Assembly: GCA_003162475.1 (NCBI GenBank)
Contig: PMOI01000016.1
Coordinates: forward strand, 267,629-331,628
Direction: 5' to 3'
DNA length: 64,000 nt
From: Acidimicrobiaceae bacterium
Lineage (GTDB): Bacteria > Actinomycetota > Acidimicrobiia > Acidimicrobiales > RAAP-2
Position 1 is the first letter of the stretch. Every line of letters begins with the position of its first letter. The notes beneath the pieces are model-generated. The model did not search any database. It saw only the letters and a program-made list of their open reading frames with translations, and was not told the DNA's origin. Positions 9,330-23,443 of this stretch are shown here, piece after piece. A program made the position numbers and the translations under genes.

Positions 9330-10256
9330 TCAAACTCTCGTCAGCCACTCCTCGTACTGCGGACGCTCGCCGCGAATGGCTTGGTGGTACGTGGTCTTGA
9401 TGGCGGTCGTGATGGGACCGGGCCTGCCGTCACCAACGAGCCGGTCGTCCACTGACGAAATCGGTACCACTTCGGCCGCGGTGCCGGTGATGAAGGCCTC
9501 GTCGGCGAGGTAGAGGTCGTCACGACGAAGGGTCTCGAAACTCACCTCGTACTGAAGGTCATTGGCGATCTTCACGATGCTCGCCTGGGTGATGCCGCGT
9601 AACGCTCCAGCCTCTGAGGGGGGCGGGCTGATCAAGAGTCCGTCGCGAACGATGAAGAGGTTCTCGCCCGTGCACTCACTCACGAGCCCGTCGGGACCGA
9701 GCATGATCGCCTCGTCGTAGCCGGCCAAGACAGCCTCCGCCTTGGCGAGGCTCGCGTTCACGTAGCCGCCCACCGTCTTCGAGGCGGTTGGCATGGCGTT
9801 GGGATGATGACGCGCCCACGAGGAGATCTTCATCCGTACGCCGTTCTCAACGCCGTGGTCGCCCAGATACGGACCCCACGACCACGCGGCGATCGCCGTG
9901 TTGACGGGAGCGCCGATGGGATTCACGCCGATCTCGCCGTAGCCCAGGTAGACGAGAGGTCGGATGTAGCACCCGTCGTGAAGTTCGTTCACGCGAACGA
10001 TCTCGACGGTCGCGTCACAGAGTTCCTTCAGTTCGTAGGGCACTTCCATCATCAAGATCTTGCAGCTACGAAGGAGCCGCTCCATGTGTTCTTTCAGACG
10101 AAAGATTGCCACGCCGTTGGGCGTCTTGTACGCGCGAATGCCCTCGAAGGCACCGGTGCCGTAGTGCAGCGTGTAGGTGAGTACGTGAACCTTCGCGTCC
10201 GGCCAGTCGACGAACTCGCCGTCCATCCAAATCTTCTTTGTGGGGGTAATGGGCAT
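9330..10256 (-). CDS. ilvE: Branched-chain amino acid aminotransferase
   Basis: KIWMDGEFVDWPDAKVHVLTYTLHYGTGAFEGIRAY, YIRPLVYLGYGEIGV, ECTGENLFIVRDG, FITGTAAEVVPI. Confidence 0.95.
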   Translation of the reverse strand: MPITPTKKIWMDGEFVDWPDAKVHVLTYTLHYGTGAFEGIRAYKTPNGVAIFRLKEHMERLLRSCKILMMEVPYELKELCDATVEIVRVNELHDGCYIRPLVYLGYGEIGVNPIGAPVNTAIAAWSWGPYLGDHGVENGVRMKISSWARHHPNAMPTASKTVGGYVNASLAKAEAVLAGYDEAIMLGPDGLVSECTGENLFIVRDGLLISPPPSEAGALRGITQASIVKIANDLQYEVSFETLRRDDLYLADEAFITGTAAEVVPISSVDDRLVGDGRPGPITTAIKTTYHQAIRGERPQYEEWLTRV

Positions 10257-11279
10257 CTACAACCTCTCTTGTATCAATTTCGTGACGCCGCGCGTGCCGA
10301 GCGCGGCGACGTCACCCTCAAAGTCTGCCACCGCCTGAGCGACGCGCCGCGCGGCGTCCACTTCTCCGAGGTGTTCGAGCATAAGCACCGCCGACGATAT
10401 TGCCGCCAGCGGATTCGCTTTCCCTGTTCCGGCTATGTCGTGGGCCGCGCCGTGCACGGGTTCGAAGAGCGACGCACTGTTCTTCTCCGGGTTCAAATTT
10501 GCGCTCGCGGCGTAACCAATGCCGCCGGTCACCGCGCCGGCCAGATCGGAAAGGATGTCGCCGAAGAGGTTGTCGGTCACGATGACGCCGTAGCGCTCGG
10601 GACTCTCCACGAAGTAGATGCACGCCGCGTCGACGTGCTGGTAGTCGACCTCGACGTCGGGGAACGACGCCCCCACCTCGGCGACCACCCGTCGCCAAAG
10701 GTCACCGGCGAACGTCAACACGTTGGTCTTGTGCACCAAAGTCAACTTCTTGCAACTGAGTTGGTTCGCGCGAGAAAAGGCGTAACGAACGCAGCGTTCG
10801 ACGCCGAATCGCGTGTTCACCGATCCCTGCGTGGCGACCTCGTAGGCGGTGCCGTAGCGAAGGACGCCGCCCTCGCCCGCGTAGGGGCCTTCAGTGTTCT
10901 CACGAACGATCGCGAAGTCCAAGCCCTGCGCGAGTGAACCTTCGACGCCGTGAAAGGGCCGGTAGTTGATGTAGAGATCCAATCCGAAACGCATCTTCAA
11001 GAGCAGTCCACGTTCGAGCACGCCACCGGCGATACGCGTGTCGCCAATCGCCGGTCCGATGGCGCCGAGCAGTATTGCGTCAAAGGCGCGAAGTTCTTCG
11101 AGCGTGGCGTCGTCGAGCACGAATCCGTCGCGTAGATAACGAGCCGCCCCGAGGTCGAAGGACTTCGTCTCGAGCGCGACGCCGGCCGACGCGACCACGT
11201 CGAGAGCGGCCGTGGTCACCTCGGGTCCAATGCCGTCGCCGCCGATCACGGCCACGCGATGGCTCGTTTGGTTACTCAT
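10257..11279 (-). CDS. leuB: 3-isopropylmalate dehydrogenase
   Basis: [85 protein letters not shown]. Confidence 0.95.
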   Translation of the reverse strand: MSNQTSHRVAVIGGDGIGPEVTTAALDVVASAGVALETKSFDLGAARYLRDGFVLDDATLEELRAFDAILLGAIGPAIGDTRIAGGVLERGLLLKMRFGLDLYINYRPFHGVEGSLAQGLDFAIVRENTEGPYAGEGGVLRYGTAYEVATQGSVNTRFGVERCVRYAFSRANQLSCKKLTLVHKTNVLTFAGDLWRRVVAEVGASFPDVEVDYQHVDAACIYFVESPERYGVIVTDNLFGDILSDLAGAVTGGIGYAASANLNPEKNSASLFEPVHGAAHDIAGTGKANPLAAISSAVLMLEHLGEVDAARRVAQAVADFEGDVAALGTRGVTKLIQERL

Positions 11280-11396
11280 CGCTGGCTCTCCTTCTTTTCT
11301 CTATTTTGCTCGCTGGCGCCTCGGATGAGCAAACCCAGGAAGGAAGTAAAGGCCCCGACGTTAGAATTAGAACTCTCTAGGAGTTGAGGTTGCGGC

Positions 11397-11873
11397 ATGG
11401 CCGACGAAATTCACCGCATTACAAAAGAGACATTGGAAAAGCTCGAGGCCGAGTACCTCAACCTCACGACGGTCGGGCGCACGGAGATCGCTCGGGTCAT
11501 CGAAGCCGCTCGACTGCTCGGCGACCTCTCAGAAAACGGCGACTACCACGCCGCCAAGGACGAACAGGGCAAAATGGAGTCACGAATCCGCCAGATTGAC
11601 CACGTGGTGCGCAACCACGAGCTCGTACAGCGTGACGAGCACGCCGGCAAGGTGCAGCACGCCTCGATCGTCCAAGTGGTCTACGAGGGTGACGACGACG
11701 GTGACTTCCAGGAGTTCTTCATCGGATCGATCGAAGAGAAGCCCGAGGGCGTACTCGTCGCCTCGCCCACGTCACCCCTCGGCGAGGCCCTGCTCGGGCG
11801 AAGTGTTGGGGACAGCGTTGAGTACGAGGCCCCTTCGGGGGTACTCAAGGTAAAGATCGTCGGGCAGCGCTAG
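11397..11873 (+). CDS. greA: Transcription elongation factor GreA
   Basis: ARVIEAARLLGDLSENGDYHAAKDEQGKMESRIRQIDHVVRN plus SPTSPLGEALLGRSVGDSVEYEAPSG. Confidence 0.95.
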   Translation: MADEIHRITKETLEKLEAEYLNLTTVGRTEIARVIEAARLLGDLSENGDYHAAKDEQGKMESRIRQIDHVVRNHELVQRDEHAGKVQHASIVQVVYEGDDDGDFQEFFIGSIEEKPEGVLVASPTSPLGEALLGRSVGDSVEYEAPSGVLKVKIVGQR

Positions 11874-11876
11874 ATC

Positions 11877-13283
11877 ATGTCCGGCAAGACCCTCTACGAA
11901 AAACTCTGGGATAACCACGTCGTCGCGGCGCCCGAGGGCGAACCGACGCTCCTCTACATCGACCTGCACCTCGTGCACGAAGTGACGAGCCCCCAGGCCT
12001 TTGACGGATTGCGCCTCAACGACCGTCGTGTTCGCCGCCCCGACCTCACGCTCGCCACGGCCGACCACAACGTCCCCACCGATCCCCTCTCGACGCCCGT
12101 CGGCGATCCCATCTCGAAACGCCAACTCGAAGCGCTCGACGAGAACTGCAAGGAGTTCGGCATCACGGTCTTTCCGAGGGGACACGAGAACCAAGGCATC
12201 GTGCACGTGATCGGACCCGAACTCGGGGTCACGCAGCCGGGCATGACGATCGTTTGCGGCGACTCGCACACTTCAACGCACGGCGCACTCGGCTCGTTGG
12301 CATTTGGCATTGGTACGAGTGAGGTCGAACACGTCCTCGCCACCCAGACGTTGCCACAGCAAAAGGCGAAGACCATGTCGGTGTCGGTCGAAGGAACGCC
12401 GCCGCCCAACGTCAGCGCGAAGGACATCGTGCTCGCCATCGTCGGACGTCTCGGCACCGGCGGCGGTGCGGGCTACGTGATTGAGTACCGCGGTGACGCC
12501 ATTCGAGCCTTATCGATGGAAGGGCGCATGACGGTGTGCAACATGAGTATCGAAGCCGGCGCGCGCGCCGGTCTCGTGGCCGTCGACGAGACCACCATTG
12601 CCTACCTTCGGGGTCGCCCCGGCGTGCCCGAAGGCGACGAATTCGACGACGCCGCCGAGCGGTGGCGTTCGTTCGTCTCCGACGACGACGCGATCTTCGA
12701 CCTGGAGATCACACTGGACGCCTCGGATCTCGTGCCCTTCGTCACCTGGGGCACTAACCCCGCCCAGGTCGTTGCCCTCGATGGTGTCGTTCCCTCCGCC
12801 GATGACGTGCACGACAGTGATGAGAAAAACACGGTCCAACGCGCGCTCGACTACATGGATCTCACTCCGGGCACGCCACTGCGATCGATTCCCGTGGACG
12901 TGGTCTTCATTGGCTCGTGCACGAACTCACGCATCGAGGATCTTCGCGCCGCCGCCGCCGTTGTGAAGGGCAGCCGAGTCAGCGACGGAGTTCGCGCGCT
13001 CGTGGTCCCAGGATCACGTCGGGTGAAGAACCAAGCCGAATCGGAGGGACTCGACCAAGTCTTCATTGACGCCGGTTTCGAGTGGCGCGAGCCGGGATGC
13101 TCCATGTGCCTCGGCATGAACCCCGATATCTTGACGCCCGGTCAACGCTGCGCGTCGACGTCGAATCGAAACTTCGAAGGCCGCCAAGGCCGCGGCGGGC
13201 GCACTCACCTCGTCTCGCCGGTCGTCGCCGCGGCGACCGCCATCATGGGTCGGTTCGCCTCGCCCGAGGAGGTCCCGGCGTGA
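11877..13283 (+). CDS. leuC: 3-isopropylmalate dehydratase large subunit
   Basis: [90 protein letters not shown]. Confidence 0.97.
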   Translation: MSGKTLYEKLWDNHVVAAPEGEPTLLYIDLHLVHEVTSPQAFDGLRLNDRRVRRPDLTLATADHNVPTDPLSTPVGDPISKRQLEALDENCKEFGITVFPRGHENQGIVHVIGPELGVTQPGMTIVCGDSHTSTHGALGSLAFGIGTSEVEHVLATQTLPQQKAKTMSVSVEGTPPPNVSAKDIVLAIVGRLGTGGGAGYVIEYRGDAIRALSMEGRMTVCNMSIEAGARAGLVAVDETTIAYLRGRPGVPEGDEFDDAAERWRSFVSDDDAIFDLEITLDASDLVPFVTWGTNPAQVVALDGVVPSADDVHDSDEKNTVQRALDYMDLTPGTPLRSIPVDVVFIGSCTNSRIEDLRAAAAVVKGSRVSDGVRALVVPGSRRVKNQAESEGLDQVFIDAGFEWREPGCSMCLGMNPDILTPGQRCASTSNRNFEGRQGRGGRTHLVSPVVAAATAIMGRFASPEEVPA

Positions 13284-13897
13284 AGCCCGTGCACGTACTC
13301 GAAGGTCGTGGCGTACCGCTCGAGCGTTCGGACGTCGACACCGACCAGATCATCCCTTCCGACTGGTTGAAGCGCGTCGAACGCACCGGATTCGGACGTG
13401 GTCTCTTCAGCGAGTGGCGTGACGACACGACGTTCGTCTTGAATCAGCCCGAGTACGCGGGCGCGTCGATTCTGCTCGCCGGTCCGCGCTTTGGCACCGG
13501 CTCGTCGCGCGAACACGCCGTCTGGGCCCTGATGGACTACGGCTTCGAGGCCGTCATTGCTCCGTCCTTCGGCGACATCTTTCGCAACAACTCGTCAAAA
13601 CAGGGACTCGTCACGGTGCAGCTGTCGCTAAAGGACGTCGAAGACCTCAATCAGATGGTGAAGGAGGACCCTTCGAGACTCCTCGTAGTCGACGTGGAGC
13701 GTCTCTCCGTCGAGGTGCCCGACGCCGGATGGCACCGCGCGTTCGTGCTCGATCCAATGACCCGCGAGCGACTGCTCGAGGGCTGGGACGACATCGGCAT
13801 CAGTCTTCGAAGAGAGGACGCGATCACGCGCTACGAAGCGACGAGCAGCGCGCCGAGCCTCGTCGGCGTCTTCGACGCACAGGGCCACGCGCGCTAG
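13280..13897 (+). CDS. leuD: 3-isopropylmalate dehydratase small subunit
   Basis: GTG start overlapping the leuC stop (GTGA); [60 protein letters not shown]. Confidence 0.95.
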   Translation: MKPVHVLEGRGVPLERSDVDTDQIIPSDWLKRVERTGFGRGLFSEWRDDTTFVLNQPEYAGASILLAGPRFGTGSSREHAVWALMDYGFEAVIAPSFGDIFRNNSSKQGLVTVQLSLKDVEDLNQMVKEDPSRLLVVDVERLSVEVPDAGWHRAFVLDPMTRERLLEGWDDIGISLRREDAITRYEATSSAPSLVGVFDAQGHAR

Positions 13898-13911
13898 GCG
13901 CGAGCGAGCTC

Positions 13912-13945
13912 GTCGGCGCGACGCGCCGACCATTCACGGCAACGT
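13912..13945. terminator. Hairpin region between convergent leuD and leuA
   Basis: GTCGGCGC-GAC-GCGCCGAC stem at 13912-13930, followed by TTCACGG...CCGTGAA; no strong U-tract. Confidence 0.45.
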
Positions 13946-13970
13946 CACAACGGAACCGTGAACGCCGCGA

Positions 13971-15728
<1,758 letters not shown>

Positions 15729-15761
15729 TTACAGCAGCAGTTCGCTCTGGCCAGAAGTCAC
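15729..15761 (-). CDS. leuA leader peptide VTSGQSELLL
   Basis: GTG ACT TCT GGC CAG AGC GAA CTG CTG CTG TAA; three consecutive Leu codons before the stop; TAGGAT -10 six nt upstream (15768-15773) and TGGACA -35 (15790-15795) with a 16-nt spacer. Confidence 0.85.
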   Translation of the reverse strand: MTSGQSELLL

Positions 15762-15823
15762 GCCTCCATCCTACCTCTACGCGATGAAATGTCCAGGGGG
15801 TCGGAGCACTAACCTTTACATTC

Positions 15824-15976
15824 GTGGGCCTGCTCAAGACACTCCTCAAACTGATGTTCCTTCTCATGCTGGGTGCTGTCGTCGTTGGCGCCGTGTACTT
15901 CGTGAAGCGACCGAAGGACGACACCTCGGTCTCCTTTGAAGAGTGGCCGAGCGTCCCACGTAATCCCGAGGCGTAA
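15824..15976 (+). CDS. Small single-TM membrane protein (50 aa)
   Basis: GTG ORF: VGLLKTLLKLMFLLMLGAVVVGAVYFVKRPKDDTSVSFEEWPSVPRNPEA*; TAACCT 8 nt upstream; not in the supplied ORF track. Confidence 0.55.
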   Translation: MGLLKTLLKLMFLLMLGAVVVGAVYFVKRPKDDTSVSFEEWPSVPRNPEA

Positions 15977-16015
15977 GTCCTCAGCGCGCTCGCGCTTTCA
16001 ATCCAAGGAGTAGTT

Positions 16016-16996
16016 ATGGCAGAGATGGAATATCGTCGACTCGGGCGTTCAGGTCTCAAGGTAAGTGTCTTGTCCTTTGGCAGTTGGGTCACCTTCGCCA
16101 ACGCCAACCAGATCGAAACCGCGCACCAGGCGGCGGAGTGTCTCGCCGCCGCGCACGACGCGGGCGTGAACTTCTACGACAACGCGGAGGCCTACTCCGC
16201 CGGTGAGTCCGAGCGGGTCATGGGTGCCGCGTTCAAAGAGCTCGGCTGGAAGCGTCACGACTACGTCGTGTCGACCAAGCTCTTCTGGGGTCTGCACGAT
16301 GGACCCAACATGCGCAACACCCTCAATCGCAAGTACTTGAGCCAAGCCATCGAAGGTTCACTCGAACGCTTCGGACTCGACTTCGTCGACCTGGTCTTTT
16401 GTCACCGCGCCGACCCCAACACCCCGATCGAAGAGACCGTGTGGGCGATGAGCGACATGATCGAACGTGGTCAGGCGCTCTACTGGGGCACGTCGGAGTG
16501 GACGGCCGACGAGATTCGTGCGGCCTGGGACATCGCCGATCGCCACAATCTCCACAAGCCCGTCATGGAACAGCCGCAGTACAACATCTTGTGGCGCGAC
16601 CGCGTCGAGAAAGAGTACAGCCGGCTCTACGAGGACATCGGACTCGGTACCACCATCTGGTCACCTCTCTCGTCGGGTCTCCTCACCGGCAAGTACCTGA
16701 ACGGCGTGCCCGAGGGTTCTCGCGCGACGCTGCCGGGCTACGAATGGCTCCGAAAGATGCTGACCGACGAGAAGCAGAACCAGAAGGTCGCCGAGCTCAA
16801 GAAGATCGCCGACGATCTCGACGTGTCCCTGGCCCAGTTTTCACTGGCCTGGTGTGCGAAGAATCCCAACGTCTCGACCGTTATCACCGGCGCGTCCACC
16901 GCCGATCAGGTTCGTGAGAACATGACCGCGCTCGACGTGATCCCTCTTTTGACGCCAGAAGTGATGGAGCGCGTCGACCTCATCAGCTTGATGTAG
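16016..16996 (+). CDS. Aldo/keto reductase (Kv-beta-like)
   Basis: [62 protein letters not shown]. Confidence 0.92.
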   Translation: MAEMEYRRLGRSGLKVSVLSFGSWVTFANANQIETAHQAAECLAAAHDAGVNFYDNAEAYSAGESERVMGAAFKELGWKRHDYVVSTKLFWGLHDGPNMRNTLNRKYLSQAIEGSLERFGLDFVDLVFCHRADPNTPIEETVWAMSDMIERGQALYWGTSEWTADEIRAAWDIADRHNLHKPVMEQPQYNILWRDRVEKEYSRLYEDIGLGTTIWSPLSSGLLTGKYLNGVPEGSRATLPGYEWLRKMLTDEKQNQKVAELKKIADDLDVSLAQFSLAWCAKNPNVSTVITGASTADQVRENMTALDVIPLLTPEVMERVDLISLM

Positions 16997-16997
16997 C

Positions 16998-17090
16998 GAG
17001 TGCCTTCGCGGGCGGCGGCGGGGAAACGGTCTCCGCACGCTGCCGCGAAGCACTCACGGCGCGGTCAACGAGGTTTCGCCTCGAGCCGTG
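16998..17090. terminator. Tandem inverted repeats between convergent AKR and serA
   Basis: GAGTG-c-CTTCGCGG (16998-17011) pairs with CCGCGAAG-CACTC (17043-17055); then CACGGC...CGAGG-tttcg-CCTCG-a-GCCGTG (17055-17090). Confidence 0.55.
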
Positions 17091-17091
17091 A

Positions 17092-18672
17092 CTAACGCAG
17101 AGTGATTAGGTGAATGTCTTGGATACCGTCGGTGTCACGAAGACGCTCCATCACCAGCGCGGGCGTCGGTAACGCGGTCGACAGGACCATCAGCGCGGTC
17201 TTTGTCTCAGGATCAGGCCCCACCGCCATCGACACGATGGAGATATCGGCCTCACCGAGCGCGACGCCGACAAGCCCGATCATCCCGGGACGATCGTCGT
17301 TGTGCACGACCAACATCGACGCGGTGGGTGGAATCTCGACCGCGTGACCGTCGACGCCCACGATGCGCGTCTCGACCCTCGTGCCGATGGTCACGAGGGT
17401 TCCCGATACTTCGTGACCTTCCGAGCGCACCTTGATGAGATTGACGTACTCCGCGGACTCGATCGACGAGACTTCGCTGAACGTGAGATCGTGGTCGGCG
17501 GCCAACTGGGGAGCGTTGACGAACGACACGCCGTCGTGCCCCGTCGAACTCAAGAGTCCCTTCAGCGCGCACAGCGTCAAGATCTTTGTCCCCGCGCCGG
17601 CCAACTCTCCTTGGTAGATCACTTCGAGGTCCGCGGGCTTGCCGTCGAGGAGTCCCCCGATGAAGCGGCCCAGTATCTCCGCAAGGCTCATGAAGGGACT
17701 CACCGAGTTGGAGACCTCGCCCGCGGACACGTTTACGGCGTAGGGCACGAAGTCACCCGCGAGGGCGAGCTCGACCTGCTCGGCGATGGTGATGCCCGCT
17801 TTGTCCTGTGCTTCGAACGTGGAGGCACCCAAGTGGGGCACGACGACGACGGAGGGAAGTTCGAACAGCGGCGACTCCGTCGTTGGTTCCTTTTCGAACA
17901 CGTCAAGCGCGGCGCCCTGGACGTGGCCGCTTCGAATCGCCTCGGCCAGATCGGCCTCGTTCACGATGCCGCCGCGCGCGACGTTGATGATGCGAACGCC
18001 CGGCTTGGTCTTCTTCAAGGACTCCGCGTTCAGGAGATTCGTCGTCTCCTTGTTCTTCGGCAGGTGAATCGTGATGAAGTCACTCTCAGCGAGCAATGTA
18101 TCGAGGTCCATCAGTTCTACGCCCATGTGGCGAGCTCGATCTTCTGAGATGTAGGGGTCGTAGGCGATGAGCCTCATACCAAAGGCCAGGGCGCGTTGCG
18201 TGACGAGGGCGCCAATCTTTCCCAGTCCCACGACGCCGAGCGTCTTGCCGTAGAGCTCCACGCCCTCCCACTTACTGCGTTCCCACTTACCGTTCTTCAA
18301 CGCGGAGTGGGCTTGGGGAATATTGCGAGCCTGCGCGAGCAACAGCGCCATTGTCTGCTCGGCGGCGGAGAGAATGTTCGAAACCGGCGCGTTGACGACC
18401 ATCACGCCGAGTTCGGTGGCCTTGGCGACGTCGACGTTGTCCAGTCCAATGCCCGCACGTCCGACCACGACCATGTCGGTCGCGGCTTCGAGGGTGGCGG
18501 CGTCGACCTTGGTCGCCGAGCGAATGATCAGCGCGTGCGCGCCCGCTACGACGTCGATGAGTTCGGCGGCTGAGAGCCCGAGGCGAACGTCGACCTCGTG
18601 ACCGGCGTTACGAAGTTTTTGGAGACCTGATTCAGCGATCTCTTCGGTAACTAGTACTCGGGCCACGGACAA
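17092..18672 (-). CDS. serA: D-3-phosphoglycerate dehydrogenase
   Basis: VVGRAGIGLDNVDVAKATELGVMVVNAP, GKTLGVVGLGKIGALVTQRALAFGM, plus C-terminal ACT domain (MLVVHNDDRPGMIGLVGVALGEADISIVSMAVG). Confidence 0.95.
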   Translation of the reverse strand: MSVARVLVTEEIAESGLQKLRNAGHEVDVRLGLSAAELIDVVAGAHALIIRSATKVDAATLEAATDMVVVGRAGIGLDNVDVAKATELGVMVVNAPVSNILSAAEQTMALLLAQARNIPQAHSALKNGKWERSKWEGVELYGKTLGVVGLGKIGALVTQRALAFGMRLIAYDPYISEDRARHMGVELMDLDTLLAESDFITIHLPKNKETTNLLNAESLKKTKPGVRIINVARGGIVNEADLAEAIRSGHVQGAALDVFEKEPTTESPLFELPSVVVVPHLGASTFEAQDKAGITIAEQVELALAGDFVPYAVNVSAGEVSNSVSPFMSLAEILGRFIGGLLDGKPADLEVIYQGELAGAGTKILTLCALKGLLSSTGHDGVSFVNAPQLAADHDLTFSEVSSIESAEYVNLIKVRSEGHEVSGTLVTIGTRVETRIVGVDGHAVEIPPTASMLVVHNDDRPGMIGLVGVALGEADISIVSMAVGPDPETKTALMVLSTALPTPALVMERLRDTDGIQDIHLITLR

Positions 18673-18716
18673 CCTTTCACTTAATAGGTGCCAGCCTAAA
18701 GGAAAGACGAGAGGGC

Positions 18717-21075
<2,359 letters not shown>

Positions 21076-21176
21076 GACGCGTAGGTCGCACGAGACGGTG
21101 TTCTTCCTCATCACGAGGTGAAAATCGTCACGTCAACTTTCACGGGAACGTAACGCGTCGCTCGGACGTCGCGACC

Positions 21177-22370
21177 TTATGACCAGACCCAGATGGCGTC
21201 GAGGGCTCGCATGATATTGCCGCCCAACGCCGCCTCGATATCCGCGTCAGAGAATCCCTGGTGCACCATCCAGCGGGTGATGTTGGTGAAGTTCTCCGTG
21301 GGGTTCTCCAACCCGTCGACGTACGCGACCTTCTCGAACGCCGGCCCTCCCATGTCCGCGACCTTGAGCATGTGAGCGAAGACGGTGTGCAACTGAACGT
21401 GGTCGCCGTAGAGCGTGTCGGGACCGAAGGCGACGTGTTCGATACCCACCAGGTCGACGCAGTAGAGAAAGTGATCCATCACCGAAAGGATGGTGTGGTG
21501 TGGATGCGCGTGCGAGAGCGTGGTGTGCGGCGCGGCCGACATGCCTATAACTCCGCCGCTGTCGGCGATCGCGCGGAGCACGTCGTCAGATTTCATCCTC
21601 GACGTGTCCCAGATAGCTCGCGCTCCCGCGTGGGTCATGAAGACCGGCTGGTCACTCGCGCGACAGACGTCGATGCCCGTCTGATCCGACGAGTGTGAGA
21701 CGTCGATGGCCAACCCGAGTTGATTCATTCGCTTGACCGCGCGTTTTCCAAAACTTGTGAGACCGCCGTCGACGCGTTCACTCAATCCGCTGCCGAGAGC
21801 GTTGGCGTCGGAGTACGCGATGCCGATTTGGCGAAGTCCGAGACCGTAGAGGACGTCGAGACGGTCGATCTCGTTTTCGATCGGCGTGGCCGCCTCGAGG
21901 CCGAAGATGAGTCCAACCTTTTCCCTCCGTTGAGCCTCGTACACGTCGCTCACGGTGCGAATCACCATCACGTCGTCTTGGTGAGCGACGTCAGCCTGGC
22001 GCATGCCGAGATCGGTGATGATGTCCAACCATCGCCAAGGGGCGTTACCGGTCACGCAAGCCGTTCCGTCCATCATGTTGTCAAAGACCGCGGTCATGCC
22101 CGACGCTTTGAGACCCGCGAAGGCGGTGTGCTGACGCCCGGTGCGGTTGTACTCCGGCGTCTCACGCATGTCGTTCGGGAACCGAACGGGATGATCGTGC
22201 AGACTGATCACGATGCTGTCCTTCAGTAGTCGTGACGACCTTGAAAGCTCCTCTGGGCTCATCGCGGTCTCGTAGGGCCCGACCCGGTCGAACTCCGGCG
22301 CGAGGGTGAACGAGGGCAGGTCGACACCAGCCTCGAGGTAGCCGTAGGAAACGTAGGGATCGGTACTCAT
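21177..22370 (-). CDS. Membrane dipeptidase (renal dipeptidase, M19-like)
   Basis: SLHDHPVRFPNDM, GLIFGLEAATPIEN, GLRQIGIAYSDANALGSGLSE, LAIDVSHSSDQTGID, PVFMTHAGARA. Confidence 0.85.
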   Translation of the reverse strand: MSTDPYVSYGYLEAGVDLPSFTLAPEFDRVGPYETAMSPEELSRSSRLLKDSIVISLHDHPVRFPNDMRETPEYNRTGRQHTAFAGLKASGMTAVFDNMMDGTACVTGNAPWRWLDIITDLGMRQADVAHQDDVMVIRTVSDVYEAQRREKVGLIFGLEAATPIENEIDRLDVLYGLGLRQIGIAYSDANALGSGLSERVDGGLTSFGKRAVKRMNQLGLAIDVSHSSDQTGIDVCRASDQPVFMTHAGARAIWDTSRMKSDDVLRAIADSGGVIGMSAAPHTTLSHAHPHHTILSVMDHFLYCVDLVGIEHVAFGPDTLYGDHVQLHTVFAHMLKVADMGGPAFEKVAYVDGLENPTENFTNITRWMVHQGFSDADIEAALGGNIMRALDAIWVWS

Positions 22371-22491
22371 TGGGTCGTCCACGTCCTCTCAACAGCGTTC
22401 TTTTCGAGACGTTCTCGAAGGCGATTCGAGTGTAGGTCCCAACGAGCGCGCGTTAACGCGTGTTCCACCTCTTCGCCAACGAGCAACGGGG

Positions 22492-23409
22492 TTAGCGCCC
22501 CTGAAGACGCACGTCGAACGCGTCACGAAGCGCGTCACCAATGAAGTTGAGAGAGATCACCGTGAGGACGATGAGGATGCCGACCGGGTAGATCAACCAC
22601 CACTCCCCCGCGTACAGGTAGGTGACGCCCTGGGAGAGCATGGATCCCCAGTTCGCCGCGGGCGGCGGTATCCCGAAACCGAGGTAGCCCAACGCGGCCA
22701 ACGCGAGAATGGCATCCGCCACCTGGAACGTTATATTCACGACGATCGTGCCAAGCGCGTTGGGAACGATGTGCAAGAAGATGCTGCGACCCGCGCCGCC
22801 ACCCATACCCTTGACGGCTTGAATGTACTCTCTCGTTCGAAGAGTGAGAGTCTCGCCGCGAATCAGGCGAGCGGGCACCAGCCACGCGAAAAAGGCCACG
22901 GCCAGCGTCAGGTTCAACTGATTGACGTGGATGAGGGCGGCCATAAGCAGCAGGACGAACAACACCGGGATCGACAACAACGCGTCGACGATACGCATCA
23001 TCACCGTGTCGATGATCCCGCCAAAGTAGCCCGACACCGCACCCCACAGCACGCCGAACAAACCCGCGAGCATCGCGGCGGCGAAGCCAATCTCCAACGA
23101 GGACTGGCCTCCGGCCATGAGACGACCCAGTTCGTCATAGCCAACGTTGTCCGTGCCGAGCGGATGACCGTGGCCGGGAGCCGTGTTGGCGATGTTCAAG
23201 TCCGAGGAGATCTGGTTCGAGTGGTAGACGAGCGGTCCGACGAAACAGAAAAGTGCGATGAGGACGATGATGACGGCGCCCGCCATGGCCAACTTGTTCT
23301 CCAGAAAGACCTCGAAGACGCTGGCGCCACGCTTACGCTTTGCCCGCACCATCTGGGAGACCTCTTCGGGCTCCTCCAGGACGACTGGCTCAATGTTCTG
23401 GTCGGTCAT
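22492..23409 (-). CDS. Oligo/dipeptide ABC transporter permease (DppC-like)
   Basis: HPLGTDNVGYDELGRLMAGGQSSLEIGFAAAMLAGLFGVLWGAVSGYFGG; EYIQAVKGMGGGAGRSIFLHIVPNALG. Confidence 0.92.
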   Translation of the reverse strand: MTDQNIEPVVLEEPEEVSQMVRAKRKRGASVFEVFLENKLAMAGAVIIVLIALFCFVGPLVYHSNQISSDLNIANTAPGHGHPLGTDNVGYDELGRLMAGGQSSLEIGFAAAMLAGLFGVLWGAVSGYFGGIIDTVMMRIVDALLSIPVLFVLLLMAALIHVNQLNLTLAVAFFAWLVPARLIRGETLTLRTREYIQAVKGMGGGAGRSIFLHIVPNALGTIVVNITFQVADAILALAALGYLGFGIPPPAANWGSMLSQGVTYLYAGEWWLIYPVGILIVLTVISLNFIGDALRDAFDVRLQGR

Positions 23410-23443
23410 CTCGCGAGTCCCTTCCGCGTGCGTCGTGGATCGA

